Positions 7,144-15,900 of a stretch of 64,000 nt of DNA are shown here, piece after piece. The DNA comes from Ruminococcaceae bacterium UBA1767 (lineage in GTDB: Bacteria; Bacillota; Clostridia; Oscillospirales; Acutalibacteraceae). A program made the position numbers and the translations under genes. The notes beneath the pieces are model-generated. The model had not been told where the DNA came from and ran no database searches. It saw only the letters and a list, made by a program, of their open reading frames with translations. The DNA lies in assembly GCA_002315505.1 (NCBI GenBank), contig DCGX01000023.1, positions 1-64,000 of the forward strand, written 5' to 3'. Within the stretch, counting starts at the first letter, position 1. Every line of letters begins with the position of its first letter.

Positions 7144-8151
7144 ATGGTTGTTGTGCTTAAAAAGAACACCGACGAAGCAAGAATTTCCGAGCTTACCGAA
7201 TGGCTCAGGTCTATCGGACTTGAGGTCAGCAGAAATGATGGTGAGTTTGAAACCGTGCTTTGTCTTATCGGTGATACAAGTCACGTGGATATGGACATTA
7301 TCAGCAGTCTTGATTTCGTTGAGCACGTGACAAGAATTACCGAGCCTTTTAAGAGTGTGGGAAGAAAGCTCCACCCGAATGATACTGTTGTTGAGGTCAA
7401 CGGATATAAAATAGGCGGCGGAAATTTTCAGTTTATTGCAGGACCTTGCTCGGTTGAATCCGCTGAGCAGATTTGTTCAATCGCAAAGGATGTAAAAAAC
7501 GCAGGAGCGGCTATGCTCCGCGGAGGCGCATTTAAGCCGAGAACCTCTCCGTATTCCTTCCAGGGAATGAGGGCAGAGGGACTGGAGCTTCTTAAGGAAG
7601 CAAAAAAGCAGACAGGTATGCCGATTGTTTCGGAAATCATGGATTTGTCGCACATTGATTTGTTTCGGGATGTTGATGTTATTCAGGTCGGGGCGAGAAA
7701 TATGCAGAATTTCGAGCTTCTCAAGGAGCTTGGTCATACAGATAAGCCGATTCTTCTCAAAAGAGGTCTTGCAAATACAATGCAGGAGCTTCTTATGAGC
7801 GCAGAATATATAATGGCAGGCGGAAACGGCAGAATTATACTTTGCGAAAGAGGTATAAGAACCTTTGAGCCGTACACAAGAAATACGATGGATATTTCCG
7901 CAATTGCACTTTTGAAGGAAAAAACACATCTCCCCGTTATTGCCGACCCGAGCCATGCGGCGGGAATTTCAAAATTGGTAAAGCCTTTGTCGCTTGCGGC
8001 AGTTGCCGCAGGAGCAGACGGACTTATGACAGAGGTTCACAACAATCCGTCACACGCACTTTGTGACGGACCGCAGGCAATTTCACCGTCAGAGTTTGCA
8101 GGTATTGTGAAAAAAGCCGAGGAAATCAGAAAAGTGCTGAATACCAGATAA
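7144..8151 (+). CDS. aroF: 3-deoxy-7-phosphoheptulonate (DAHP) synthase
   Basis: Catalyses the first shikimate step, joining phosphoenolpyruvate and erythrose 4-phosphate. It is the class Ibeta form: an N-terminal ferredoxin-like regulatory domain (residues 1-75) precedes the barrel (about 95-335). Seen motifs are FIAGPCSVES, RGGAFKPRTSPYSFQG, VQVGARNMQNF, LKRG and ADPSHAAG. The N-domain normally binds an aromatic end product for feedback control. First gene of the operon, with a GGAGG ribosome site. The structured leader upstream could add transcriptional control. Confidence 0.96.
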   Translation: MVVVLKKNTDEARISELTEWLRSIGLEVSRNDGEFETVLCLIGDTSHVDMDIISSLDFVEHVTRITEPFKSVGRKLHPNDTVVEVNGYKIGGGNFQFIAGPCSVESAEQICSIAKDVKNAGAAMLRGGAFKPRTSPYSFQGMRAEGLELLKEAKKQTGMPIVSEIMDLSHIDLFRDVDVIQVGARNMQNFELLKELGHTDKPILLKRGLANTMQELLMSAEYIMAGGNGRIILCERGIRTFEPYTRNTMDISAIALLKEKTHLPVIADPSHAAGISKLVKPLSLAAVAAGADGLMTEVHNNPSHALCDGPQAISPSEFAGIVKKAEEIRKVLNTR

Positions 8152-8164
8152 AGGCAGGATAGTT

Positions 8165-9208
8165 ATGGAAACTGTAAAGGTTAATGCTTCAAAAAATTAT
8201 GATGTTATTATCGGCGTGGATACTGTTGCGCTGCTGGGAAAGAAAATAAATGAAATGTTCCCCGGTGCGACTGTGTGTGTTGTGTCTGACAGCACGGTTG
8301 CACGTCTTCATATGCAGACTGTCCGCAGAAATCTTGAGCAGTACGGCATTAAGAACAGCAGTTTTGTTTTTGAGCACGGAGAAGGCTCAAAAAATCCGGA
8401 GGTTTTATTTGAAATACTTGAATATCTGGCACAGAAGCATTTCACAAGAGATGATGTTCTTGTTGCTCTCGGCGGCGGTGTTACAGGTGACATAACAGGA
8501 CTTGCGGCGGCATTGTATATGAGAGGTATGCACCTCGTTCAGATGCCGACAACTCTGCTTGCAATGGTTGATTCCTCGGTCGGAGGAAAAACCGCTGTCA
8601 ACTTAAAAGCAGGTAAAAATCTTGCAGGTGTATTCAATCAGCCCGAACTTGTTTTGTGCGATACGAAAATGCTTTCAACCCTGCCTCGTCCGTATTTTAA
8701 TGACGGAATGGCGGAGGTTATCAAATATGGAGTGATTGCCGACAAGGAGCTTTTCGATTTGACGGCACAGGGAAATCCCGAAAGAAATATTGAAAAAATA
8801 ATTACGCGTTGTGTTACGATTAAAAGAGATATTGTCTGCTCGGATGAATTTGACCACGGAAAGCGTCAACTTCTTAACTTCGGTCATACAATTGCACACG
8901 CAATTGAAAAAATCAGCGATTTTAAATTTTCGCATGGAAGTGCCGTTGCTGTCGGTATGGTTATCATATCAGATATGGCGAACAAAAACGGACTTAGCGA
9001 AGATAATTGCTGTAACGACATTATTGATGCTTTGCTCGAAAATAATTTGCCGATAGGATGTCCTTATTCGACAAAAGAAATCTTCCACGCAACGGTGAAT
9101 GATAAAAAATGCTCGGGAGAAAAAATCACAATAATTATTCCGAAAAAAATCGGTGAATGCAAATTGATGCAGGTCACACTTTCCGAATTTGAAAGGATGC
9201 TCGGCTGA
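8165..9208 (+). CDS. aroB: 3-dehydroquinate synthase
   Basis: Cyclises DAHP to 3-dehydroquinate with NAD and a divalent metal. The 347-residue protein contains the NAD-binding GGGVTGDITG, DSSVGGKTAVN, the substrate/metal region EVIKYGVI, and the metal-binding NFGHTIAHAIE and HGSAVAVGM. Length is normal. It starts 13 bases after the DAHP synthase stop, and its stop codon shares one base with the aroA start (TGATG). Confidence 0.97.
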   Translation: METVKVNASKNYDVIIGVDTVALLGKKINEMFPGATVCVVSDSTVARLHMQTVRRNLEQYGIKNSSFVFEHGEGSKNPEVLFEILEYLAQKHFTRDDVLVALGGGVTGDITGLAAALYMRGMHLVQMPTTLLAMVDSSVGGKTAVNLKAGKNLAGVFNQPELVLCDTKMLSTLPRPYFNDGMAEVIKYGVIADKELFDLTAQGNPERNIEKIITRCVTIKRDIVCSDEFDHGKRQLLNFGHTIAHAIEKISDFKFSHGSAVAVGMVIISDMANKNGLSEDNCCNDIIDALLENNLPIGCPYSTKEIFHATVNDKKCSGEKITIIIPKKIGECKLMQVTLSEFERMLG

Positions 9209-10383
9209 TGGATATTAAAATCACACCGAGAAAATTAAGTGGAAAAATTATTGCTCCGTCATCGAAATCAGAGCTTCACAGATTGCTGATTTGTGCCGCA
9301 CTTTCCGACAAAAAAAGTGAGATATTTTTTAACGGAATTTGTGACGATATTCTCGCAACAATCGGATGTCTGAATTCCCTCGGAGCTAAGATAAAATATA
9401 ATGAAAAATGTATCATGGTTGAGCCGATAAAAAATGTGCCGAAGAGTGCAACTCTCGATTGTAACGAGAGCGGCTCGACCTTGCGATTTTTATTGCCTGT
9501 GGCGGCGGCACTCGGTGTAAGAACAAAATTTGTAACAAGAGGAAGCCTTACAAACCGCCCTGCAGAGCCACTTCTGGACGAAATGTCAAAGCACGGTGTT
9601 GATGTGATATCAAAAGCGCCCGTTGAAATCTGCGGTCAGCTTCAAAGCGGAGAATACTCGATTGGCGGCAATATAAGCTCACAGTTCATTACGGGACTTT
9701 TGCTTGCATTACCGCTCTGCGACGGAGAAAGCTCTCTTAAAATAACAACGCAGATTGAGTCGGAAAATTATATAAATTTAACGCTTGAAATTTTAGAAAA
9801 ATTCGGTGTGAAAATTACAAAAAAATCCAACGAATTTTCAATAAAAAAATCTCAGCTCCACGCAGGGAATTTTATCGCAGAAGGTGACTGGTCTAATGCT
9901 GCTTTCTGGCTTGCTTCGGGAATTGAGGTTCATGGACTTTGCGAAGGCTCCTTGCAGGGTGATAAAAAAATAATTGAAATAATAAAAGAAAATCCGACGG
10001 AAATCGATGCGAAAAACATACCCGACCTTGTGCCGATAATTTCCGTTCTGAGTGCAGCAAAAACACAGACAACGAGGATATATAATGCAGGCAGACTTCG
10101 TTTAAAGGAAAGCGACAGAATACATTCCACCGTTGAAATGCTGAAAAATCTCGGTGTCGATGCCGAAGAGAAGCAGGATGAAATAATTATCCGCGGAAAC
10201 GGAAAAATTATCGGCGGAACAGTTGATTCATTCAACGACCATCGTATCGTAATGTCAGCCGCAATTGCCGCACAGTTCTGTGAAAAACCGGTAATAATAA
10301 AAGATGCTCAAGCGGTAAACAAATCCTATCCCGCTTTTTTTGAAGAATATAAAATGCTTGGAGGCAAGTCTGATGTCATGTAG
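9208..10383 (+). CDS. aroA: 3-phosphoshikimate 1-carboxyvinyltransferase (EPSP synthase)
   Basis: Transfers enolpyruvyl from phosphoenolpyruvate to shikimate 3-phosphate. Motifs: APSSKSELHRLL (phosphate-binding loop, with Ser in place of the usual Gly of PGSKS), NESGSTLRFLLP, GNISSQFITGLLLALP, RLKESDRI and FNDHRIVMS. The NESGSTLRFL version, rather than NAGTA(M/L)R, is common among clostridial enzymes. 391 residues is a little short but complete. It is coupled to aroB by a one-base overlap and overlaps aroC by 11 bases. Confidence 0.95.
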   Translation: MDIKITPRKLSGKIIAPSSKSELHRLLICAALSDKKSEIFFNGICDDILATIGCLNSLGAKIKYNEKCIMVEPIKNVPKSATLDCNESGSTLRFLLPVAAALGVRTKFVTRGSLTNRPAEPLLDEMSKHGVDVISKAPVEICGQLQSGEYSIGGNISSQFITGLLLALPLCDGESSLKITTQIESENYINLTLEILEKFGVKITKKSNEFSIKKSQLHAGNFIAEGDWSNAAFWLASGIEVHGLCEGSLQGDKKIIEIIKENPTEIDAKNIPDLVPIISVLSAAKTQTTRIYNAGRLRLKESDRIHSTVEMLKNLGVDAEEKQDEIIIRGNGKIIGGTVDSFNDHRIVMSAAIAAQFCEKPVIIKDAQAVNKSYPAFFEEYKMLGGKSDVM

Positions 10384-11443
10384 CTACGGAGAAAAATTCA
10401 AGATTACAATTTTCGGTCAATCTCATTCCGACGCAATCGGAGTGGTTATTGACGGAATACCTGCGGGAATCAGGCTCGATATTGAAAAAATCTGCGACTT
10501 TCTTTCACGCAGAGCACCCGGGCAGAATAAATTTTCAACACCGAGAAAGGAAGCTGATAATCCCGAAATCGTTTCGGGACTTGTTGACGGTGTCACCTGC
10601 GGAGCTCCTATTTGTGCCTTGATTCATAACAGTAATCGGCATTCCTCTGACTATGATAATTTAAAGAAAATTCCACGACCGTCACACGCAGATTTTTCAG
10701 CATACATGAAGCACAACGGATTTAACGATATTCGGGGCGGTGGTAATTTTTCGGGAAGAATGACAGCTCCGCTTTGTTTTGCAGGTGCGGTTGCGATGCA
10801 GATTCTTGAAGAAAAAAATATTTTTGTCGGTGCACATATTCAGAAAATTGCCGATGTAAATGATAAAAAATTCGATGAAGTAAATGTCACAAAAAGTGAT
10901 TTTGAAAGTGCACGTAAAAACGATTTGACAGTCCTTGATAATTCTATTGAAAAAGCTATGCTTGAACGCATTGAAAATGCAAGAAAAAATCTCGACTCGG
11001 TCGGCGGTGTTATTGAATGTGCGGTACTCGGACTTCCTGCGGGAATCGGTGAGCCGATGTTCGACGGAGTTGAGAACGAAATCAGCAAGGTTGTATTCGC
11101 AATTCCTGCGATAAAAGGAATTGAGTTCGGTAACGGCTTCACTTGTGCCGGGCTGACGGGAAGTCAGAATAATGATTCATTTGAAATCCGAGAGGGAAAA
11201 ATTAAAACAAAAACAAATAATCACGGCGGAATTCTCGGCGGAATTTCTTCGGGAATGCCGATAATTTTCCGTGTTGCAGTTAAGCCGACTCCGTCGATTG
11301 CACTTGAGCAGGATAGCGTGAGTCTTGAAACAAAATCAAATGAAAAGCTCAGTATTGCCGGCAGACATGACCCGTGCATAGTTCCGCGTGCTGTGCCGTG
11401 TGTTGAGGCGGCTGCGGCTGTTGCAATAATAAATCTTATGTGA
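10373..11443 (+). CDS. aroC: Chorismate synthase
   Basis: Uses reduced flavin to convert EPSP to chorismate. Motifs: FGQSHSDAIGVVIDGIPAG, RRAPGQNKFSTPRKE, GGGNFSGRMTAP, and RHDPCIVPRAVPCVEAA near the end. The reading frame is open 33 bases further upstream, but the ATG at 10373 has GGAGG at the right distance and matches the family N-terminus, giving 356 residues. The start lies inside the end of aroA, so translation is probably coupled. Confidence 0.96.
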   Translation: MSCSYGEKFKITIFGQSHSDAIGVVIDGIPAGIRLDIEKICDFLSRRAPGQNKFSTPRKEADNPEIVSGLVDGVTCGAPICALIHNSNRHSSDYDNLKKIPRPSHADFSAYMKHNGFNDIRGGGNFSGRMTAPLCFAGAVAMQILEEKNIFVGAHIQKIADVNDKKFDEVNVTKSDFESARKNDLTVLDNSIEKAMLERIENARKNLDSVGGVIECAVLGLPAGIGEPMFDGVENEISKVVFAIPAIKGIEFGNGFTCAGLTGSQNNDSFEIREGKIKTKTNNHGGILGGISSGMPIIFRVAVKPTPSIALEQDSVSLETKSNEKLSIAGRHDPCIVPRAVPCVEAAAAVAIINLM

Positions 11444-11453
11444 GGTGTTAGCG

Positions 11454-11723
11454 GTGGATATTTTAAAAGCAAGAGAATCAATTGATAAAATTGATGACGA
11501 GCTTGTAAAGCTGTTTGAAGAGAGAATGAAAATGTCCGCTGAAATTGCACAGTATAAAAGAGAAAATAATCTGCCTGTTTATGATGAAAAACGTGAGCAG
11601 GAAATAATCGAAAAAATATCCTCGGAGGTTGACGGGGAATTTACGGATTACACAAAAATATTGTATAAAACGATTTTTAAGGTCAGCCGATTATATCAGA
11701 AAAAGCTCAACGGGGAGGACTGA
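11454..11723 (+). CDS. Chorismate mutase, AroQ type, monofunctional
   Basis: Rearranges chorismate to prephenate, towards Phe and Tyr. The 89-residue all-helical protein has the AroQ pattern: R near the start (LKARESIDKIDDELVKLFEERMKMS), then YKRENNLPVYDEKREQEII and a final helix. Two GTG codons are possible starts; the one at 11454 has GAGGTG six bases upstream and gives the usual N-terminus. It has no dehydratase or dehydrogenase fusion. Confidence 0.9.
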   Translation: MDILKARESIDKIDDELVKLFEERMKMSAEIAQYKRENNLPVYDEKREQEIIEKISSEVDGEFTDYTKILYKTIFKVSRLYQKKLNGED

Positions 11724-11725
11724 TT

Positions 11726-12946
11726 ATGTACGGTTTACTCGGCAGAAAATTAGGTCACAGTCTTTCTCCGCAGATTCATTCTTTTTTCGGTGATTATGAT
11801 TATTCGTTGTTTTGCAGGGAGCCTGAGGAGCTTGATGAATTCTTTGCTGATGAAAACTTATCGGCATTCAATGTTACAATTCCGTATAAAATCGAAGCAT
11901 TCAACCGGTGTGATATTTTGTCAGAAACGGCAAAGGAAATCGGAAGCGTGAATACTGTTGTCCGCAAAAACAACAAGCTATACGGATACAACACAGACCT
12001 GTTCGGATTTGAATATATGTGCGAAAAAATCGGTGCGGATTTCTGTGAGAAAAAGGTTCTGATTTTAGGCAGCGGAGGAGCATGTAAAACAGTAATAACC
12101 GCGGCGAAAAAGCATCGGGCAAAAGAGATAATTATCGTCAGCAGAAGCGGCGAAAATAACTATGAAAATATTTCAAAAAATTATGATGCTCAGATAATAA
12201 TTAACACCACTCCCGTCGGAATGTTTCCCGAAAACGGAAAAAGTCCGATTGATTTATCGGACTTTAATAACGTGGAATGTGTGCTTGATTTAATCTATAA
12301 TCCGTTAAAAACGAAGCTGCTGATTGATGCCCAAAGCCTTGGTATTCCGTGCATTAACGGTCTTTATATGCTCGTTGCACAGGGGCTTCGCTCGGCAGAG
12401 ATTTTCTTCAACAAAAAATTAGATTACAGCATTATTGATGATGTTTATAATAAGCTGACAGCTGAACAACGTAATATCGTTCTGATAGGAATGCCGGGTT
12501 GCGGAAAGACAACAACCGGTAAAGAAATTGCAAAAATTCTCCGAAAAAATTTCGTTGATACCGATGAAGAAATTGAAAAGAATTACGGCAAAAAAATACC
12601 CGAAATTTTTGACGAAAACGGTGAAGAATTTTTCAGAAATCTTGAAGAAAAAATATGCGAAAGCATCGGTAAAAATCTTGGACAGATTATTGCGACCGGT
12701 GGTGGTGCGGTGATGAGAAAATCAAATCGTGATTCGCTCGCACAAAATGCAACTGTTATTTATCTCCGAAAGGATTTGTCAAAGCTTTCGCTGAAAAACA
12801 GACCGCTGTCAAAGGATTATGAAACGGTGCAAAAGCTGTTTGAGGAGCGAAAGGAAATATACGAACAGCTTGCGGACTATATAATTGATGTCAACGATTA
12901 TCCGAAAGAAATAGCCGAGAGGGTGGTAAAATGCGTATCCTTGTAA
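11726..12946 (+). CDS. aroE: Shikimate dehydrogenase-shikimate kinase fusion (AroE-AroK)
   Basis: One 406-residue protein covers two consecutive steps: reduction of dehydroshikimate and phosphorylation of shikimate. Residues 1-245 are AroE, with GHSLSPQIH, NVTIPYK (catalytic Lys), IGSVNTVV, GYNTDLFGF (catalytic Asp) and the NADP loop GSGGACKT. Residues 250-406 are the kinase, with the Walker A GMPGCGKTT, VDTDEEIE, FRNLEEK, ATGGGAVMR and the lid KNRPLS. All key residues are present. It begins 2 bases after the chorismate mutase. A second, degraded copy lies at 60540-61790. Confidence 0.94.
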   Translation: MYGLLGRKLGHSLSPQIHSFFGDYDYSLFCREPEELDEFFADENLSAFNVTIPYKIEAFNRCDILSETAKEIGSVNTVVRKNNKLYGYNTDLFGFEYMCEKIGADFCEKKVLILGSGGACKTVITAAKKHRAKEIIIVSRSGENNYENISKNYDAQIIINTTPVGMFPENGKSPIDLSDFNNVECVLDLIYNPLKTKLLIDAQSLGIPCINGLYMLVAQGLRSAEIFFNKKLDYSIIDDVYNKLTAEQRNIVLIGMPGCGKTTTGKEIAKILRKNFVDTDEEIEKNYGKKIPEIFDENGEEFFRNLEEKICESIGKNLGQIIATGGGAVMRKSNRDSLAQNATVIYLRKDLSKLSLKNRPLSKDYETVQKLFEERKEIYEQLADYIIDVNDYPKEIAERVVKCVSL

Positions 12947-13359
12947 TTAACGGGCCGAATATTAATATGCTCGGCATCCGCGAGCCTGAAATATACGGCA
13001 GAAAAACATATAAAGATTTATGCGATATGATTATCGGTGAAGCCGAAAAGTTAAATGCAGAGGTTGAGCTTTTTCAATCGAATCACGAGGGCGATATTGT
13101 TGATAAAATTCAGGATGCTTACTTCAAAAAATACGACGGAATTGTGATTAATCCTGCGGCATATACGCACACGAGCGTTGCAATTCTTGATGCACTTAAG
13201 GCGGTCGGAATTCCGACGGTCGAGGTTCACATTTCGGACATTAATTCACGTGAGGATTTTCGTAAAACATCATACGTCGGTATGTATGCGGAAAAAACCT
13301 ATGCAGGCTACGGCTTTGATGGTTATATTATGGCAATTAAATATCTTCTGGCAAAATAA
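12931..13359 (+). CDS. aroQ: 3-dehydroquinate dehydratase, type II
   Basis: Dehydrates 3-dehydroquinate to dehydroshikimate. The 142-residue type II fold is shown by INGPNINMLGIREPEIYG (catalytic Arg and Tyr), FQSNHEGDIVDKI, INPAAYTHTSVAI, EVHISDINSREDFRKTS and GYGFDGY. It overlaps the AroE-AroK gene by 16 bases and closes the operon, which therefore covers every step from DAHP to chorismate and on to prephenate. Confidence 0.96.
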   Translation: MRILVINGPNINMLGIREPEIYGRKTYKDLCDMIIGEAEKLNAEVELFQSNHEGDIVDKIQDAYFKKYDGIVINPAAYTHTSVAILDALKAVGIPTVEVHISDINSREDFRKTSYVGMYAEKTYAGYGFDGYIMAIKYLLAK

Positions 13360-13360
13360 A

Positions 13361-13387
13361 AAAGGCATTCCACAACGGAATGCCTTT
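13361..13387. terminator. Bidirectional terminator between aroQ and rpsR
   Basis: An 11-pair perfect stem, AAAGGCATTCC with its complement, loop ACAAC. A and T runs on the two flanks let it serve both convergent operons. Confidence 0.9.
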
Positions 13388-13400
13388 AATTATTTATAGA

Positions 13401-13646
13401 TTAGTCTGATGTGTAAGCCATAAGAGCTACGTGACGAGCACGCTTGATAGCTGTTGTGAGCTCTCTCTGATGCTTTGCACAAGTACCTGTAACACGACGA
13501 GGAAGAATCTTTGATCTTTCTGAAGTGTACTTATTGAGCTTGTTTACATCCTTGTAGTCGATTGTTTCAACATTATCAACGCAGAATGAGCAAACCTTTT
13601 TACGGCCTTTTCTGTTAGGACGGCCGTTGTTCTTATCATAAGCCAT
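13401..13646 (-). CDS. rpsR: 30S ribosomal protein S18, zinc-ligand form
   Basis: The 81-residue protein pairs with S6 on the small-subunit platform. The core ([49 protein letters not shown]) is typical. It also has CSFC near the N-terminus and CAKH further on, the four ligands of the zinc-binding S18 variant. Last gene of rpsF-ssb-rpsR, 35 bases after ssb. Confidence 0.97.
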   Translation of the reverse strand: MAYDKNNGRPNRKGRKKVCSFCVDNVETIDYKDVNKLNKYTSERSKILPRRVTGTCAKHQRELTTAIKRARHVALMAYTSD

Positions 13647-13681
13647 TGTAAATACCTCCGTTTTAATTTAAACGAATCACC

Positions 13682-14122
13682 TTAGAACGGTAATTCATCG
13701 TCACCTGTAATCTCCTCAAAGTCGCCATCTGAACCGGTAGCGAATGACGGAGCTGCAGGTGGAACAGGAGCTGAATAACCACCGTTGCCGGTGCCTGACT
13801 CAGCCTTCGAACCACAGAAGCTTGCCTGATCGACAAGAACCTCTACTGCGGTACGCTTGTTTCCGTTTTTATCTTCATAGTTACGGGTCTGAATTGAACC
13901 TGTAACAGCAATCATTGAGCCCTTCTGAAAATATCTTGAGATAAAATCAGCTGTCTGACGCCATGCAACGCAGTTGATGAAATCAGCCTGTCTCTGCTCA
14001 CCTGCTCTTACAAAAGCACGGTCAACAGCGATTGTGAATGAAGTTACGGAAAGGTCTGTCTGGGTTTTACGCAACTCAGGAGTTGCGACAAGTCTACCCA
14101 TCAAAACAACATTGTTAATCAT
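13682..14122 (-). CDS. ssb: Single-stranded DNA-binding protein
   Basis: Coats single-stranded DNA in replication and repair. The 146-residue protein has an OB fold (residues 1-105; MINNVVLMGRLVATPELR, FTIAVDR, FINCVAWRQTADFISRYFQKGSMIAVTGSIQTRNYEDKNG region), then a Gly/Pro-rich linker and the acidic tail EEITGDDELPF that recruits partner proteins. It starts 12 bases after rpsF. Confidence 0.97.
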   Translation of the reverse strand: MINNVVLMGRLVATPELRKTQTDLSVTSFTIAVDRAFVRAGEQRQADFINCVAWRQTADFISRYFQKGSMIAVTGSIQTRNYEDKNGNKRTAVEVLVDQASFCGSKAESGTGNGGYSAPVPPAAPSFATGSDGDFEEITGDDELPF

Positions 14123-14134
14123 GTCGCGTCCTCC

Positions 14135-14419
14135 TTATTTCTTAATGATAAGTGAACGAAGCACGCCGTCTGTGATGTTGAGCACACGGTCAAGCTCTGC
14201 AGGGAACTCAGGCTCACTTGCAAAGTTGAAAAGAACATAGTAGCCTTCTGTTTCGTAGTTGATAGCATAAGCGAGCTTGCGCTTGCCCCACTCATCAACG
14301 CTTTCAACAGTGCCGTTCTTCTCCATGAGAGCCTTGAACTTCTCAGCCAAAGCCTTAGCTGCGTCTTCACTTTCCTTAACTGAGAAAACGAGCATTGCTT
14401 CATAGTTACCTACTGCCAT
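14135..14419 (-). CDS. rpsF: 30S ribosomal protein S6
   Basis: Partner of S18 on the 30S platform. The 94-residue protein shows the family pattern YEAMLVFSVKESEDAAK, VESVDEWGKRKLAYAINYETEGYYVLFNF and a LNITDGVLRSLIIK end. First gene of rpsF-ssb-rpsR. The leader holds a CCAC-GAAA-GTGG hairpin at about 14447-14458 and a GCTATG/CATAGC stem, which could be sites for S6-S18 feedback, although the usual CCG bulge is not evident. Confidence 0.97.
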   Translation of the reverse strand: MAVGNYEAMLVFSVKESEDAAKALAEKFKALMEKNGTVESVDEWGKRKLAYAINYETEGYYVLFNFASEPEFPAELDRVLNITDGVLRSLIIKK

Positions 14420-14494
14420 TTAAAAGCACCTCCTTCTGGACTTTTGACCACTTTCGTGGTAAGGATGCTATGTACATAATTTCATAGCCTAAAT

Positions 14495-14523
14495 AGTTTA
14501 ACAGTATTTTAAAAGGATGTCAA
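14495..14523 (-). promoter_or_regulatory. Promoter of rpsF-ssb-rpsR
   Basis: On the minus strand: TTGACA, 17 bases, TAAACT. It gives a leader of about 70 bases before the rpsF start. Confidence 0.75.
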
Positions 14524-14556
14524 GCAAAATTTTTGAATTTGCGAAAATAATTTTAT

Positions 14557-15879
14557 TTATTTCGGCAGCTTATCAAATGCGGCTATTGCGGTGTCAAGTC
14601 GTTGTGCAATATCGTCGTAGCTGTAAAATCCGTCATCATTTTTCTGCATATTTTCAAAGGACAATGAATAAATCATCGGCGGCGTGTTCAGGTCGAGCAT
14701 TGTATGCTTCTGAAGCTGGTCAACGCTCTGATAAACCATGTCAACCGTAGCAAAGCTGTCACCCTCAGCGTTTTTCCACTTCTGAATGACGAGCTTACAT
14801 CCGATAGGAGTATCCTTTGAAATTGCTCCCGGAAGAACATAATCCGAAGCATTCATAGCGGTCAGGGTTGCAAGGATGTTTACGTCATGACCGCACAGAT
14901 ATGAAACCTTTCTGTTTTTTGCGGAAAGCTCATTTTTCAGCTCACTGAGCATCGGGTGAGCTACGTTGACGGATATGGAATAGGTGCCGAAAATGGTTTC
15001 CTCATACATATCGCTGATTTCGGCAAGCTGCTTCCATTGGTCTGCCGTCAGTTCCTTTCCGAATGAGGCATCGGTTGAGCCGTTTTCTTCGTAATACTGC
15101 AATACAAGTGCATCGGCAATTGAGGCGGTCAGATCAAGCGTGCCGACGATATACGGTTCTTTGTTTAATTCAAAACGGATGTCGGGAGCTTCTGTATCGA
15201 AGGAGGTTATTTTATTTTCCTTTGCATAGTCGGAGTTCTTGAAATCAAGAACATTTTCTAAGAGAGTGTAATTTTCCTTCAGATTTTCGGTTATTCCCGA
15301 AAGTCCTTTTTCTCCGCCGAGCTGTGCAATTTCCTGCAATGCCTGATTCTTAAAGCTGTCATTCATTATAAGGAAATTTGAACTGAAAACAGGGTCCATT
15401 GTTCCGACATCATAGTGATATTCCGTTTCGATGTCTGAAACAGGTAAAAATCCGGATTTAAAATAATTTGCGGTTGCGATTGTTCTCTGCATGGAGTTTG
15501 CGTAAATTCTGACTTCCTCGTCATTCGGCTGCCAGTTCTCTGTCATAAGACCCTTGCTGACGAGATATTTTCTGAAATACTGACCCATTTCGGTTTCGAG
15601 AACACCGCCACGCAGGGACAACTCACTCTTGCCAGAGGTCCAGTCGAACCAATCATGTGTTGTGACCTGAGCGAGGGTTGAGCCCTCATCGGAAAGAGGA
15701 GAACGGATGTTATGACGGCTGAGGATAACAACCTGCTCAAGAGTATAGCCGTCCTCGTTTCGTTCAGCTGTAGATGTTGCGGTTACTGTGCTGTCAGCAT
15801 TGTTACTGTTAGCTGAACAGCCCGAGAGAATAACCAGTGTCAGGCACAATAATATTGCAATAATTCTTTTTGTTTTCAT
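14557..15879 (-). CDS. Histidine acid phosphatase lipoprotein (phytase / glucose-1-phosphatase type)
   Basis: A secreted, lipid-anchored phosphatase of 440 residues. The signal peptide ends in the lipobox LSGC (Cys21). The catalytic RHNIRSP motif (R55-H56-x-x-R59-x-P61) is followed by a LSLRGGVLETEMGQYFR block as in other branch-2 histidine phosphatases, and the proton-donor HD lies in LCGHDVNI. Close relatives release phosphate from phytate, multiple inositol phosphates or sugar phosphates; the substrate cannot be told from sequence. It sits 21 bases downstream of the ComM-like gene, probably co-transcribed. Confidence 0.9.
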   Translation of the reverse strand: MKTKRIIAILLCLTLVILSGCSANSNNADSTVTATSTAERNEDGYTLEQVVILSRHNIRSPLSDEGSTLAQVTTHDWFDWTSGKSELSLRGGVLETEMGQYFRKYLVSKGLMTENWQPNDEEVRIYANSMQRTIATANYFKSGFLPVSDIETEYHYDVGTMDPVFSSNFLIMNDSFKNQALQEIAQLGGEKGLSGITENLKENYTLLENVLDFKNSDYAKENKITSFDTEAPDIRFELNKEPYIVGTLDLTASIADALVLQYYEENGSTDASFGKELTADQWKQLAEISDMYEETIFGTYSISVNVAHPMLSELKNELSAKNRKVSYLCGHDVNILATLTAMNASDYVLPGAISKDTPIGCKLVIQKWKNAEGDSFATVDMVYQSVDQLQKHTMLDLNTPPMIYSLSFENMQKNDDGFYSYDDIAQRLDTAIAAFDKLPK

Positions 15880-15900
15880 AAAGACTATCTCGCTTTCTTT

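Noticed and set aside
7058..7330. 90-codon frame overlapping the DAHP synthase start
   Set aside because: It begins at GTG inside the leader hairpin and runs out of frame through the clearly coding N-terminal domain of DAHP synthase.
14430..14490. S6-S18 autoregulatory RNA motif before rpsF
   Set aside because: Two small hairpins are present, but I could not find the CCG bulge typical of that motif, so it is mentioned only in the rpsF entry.
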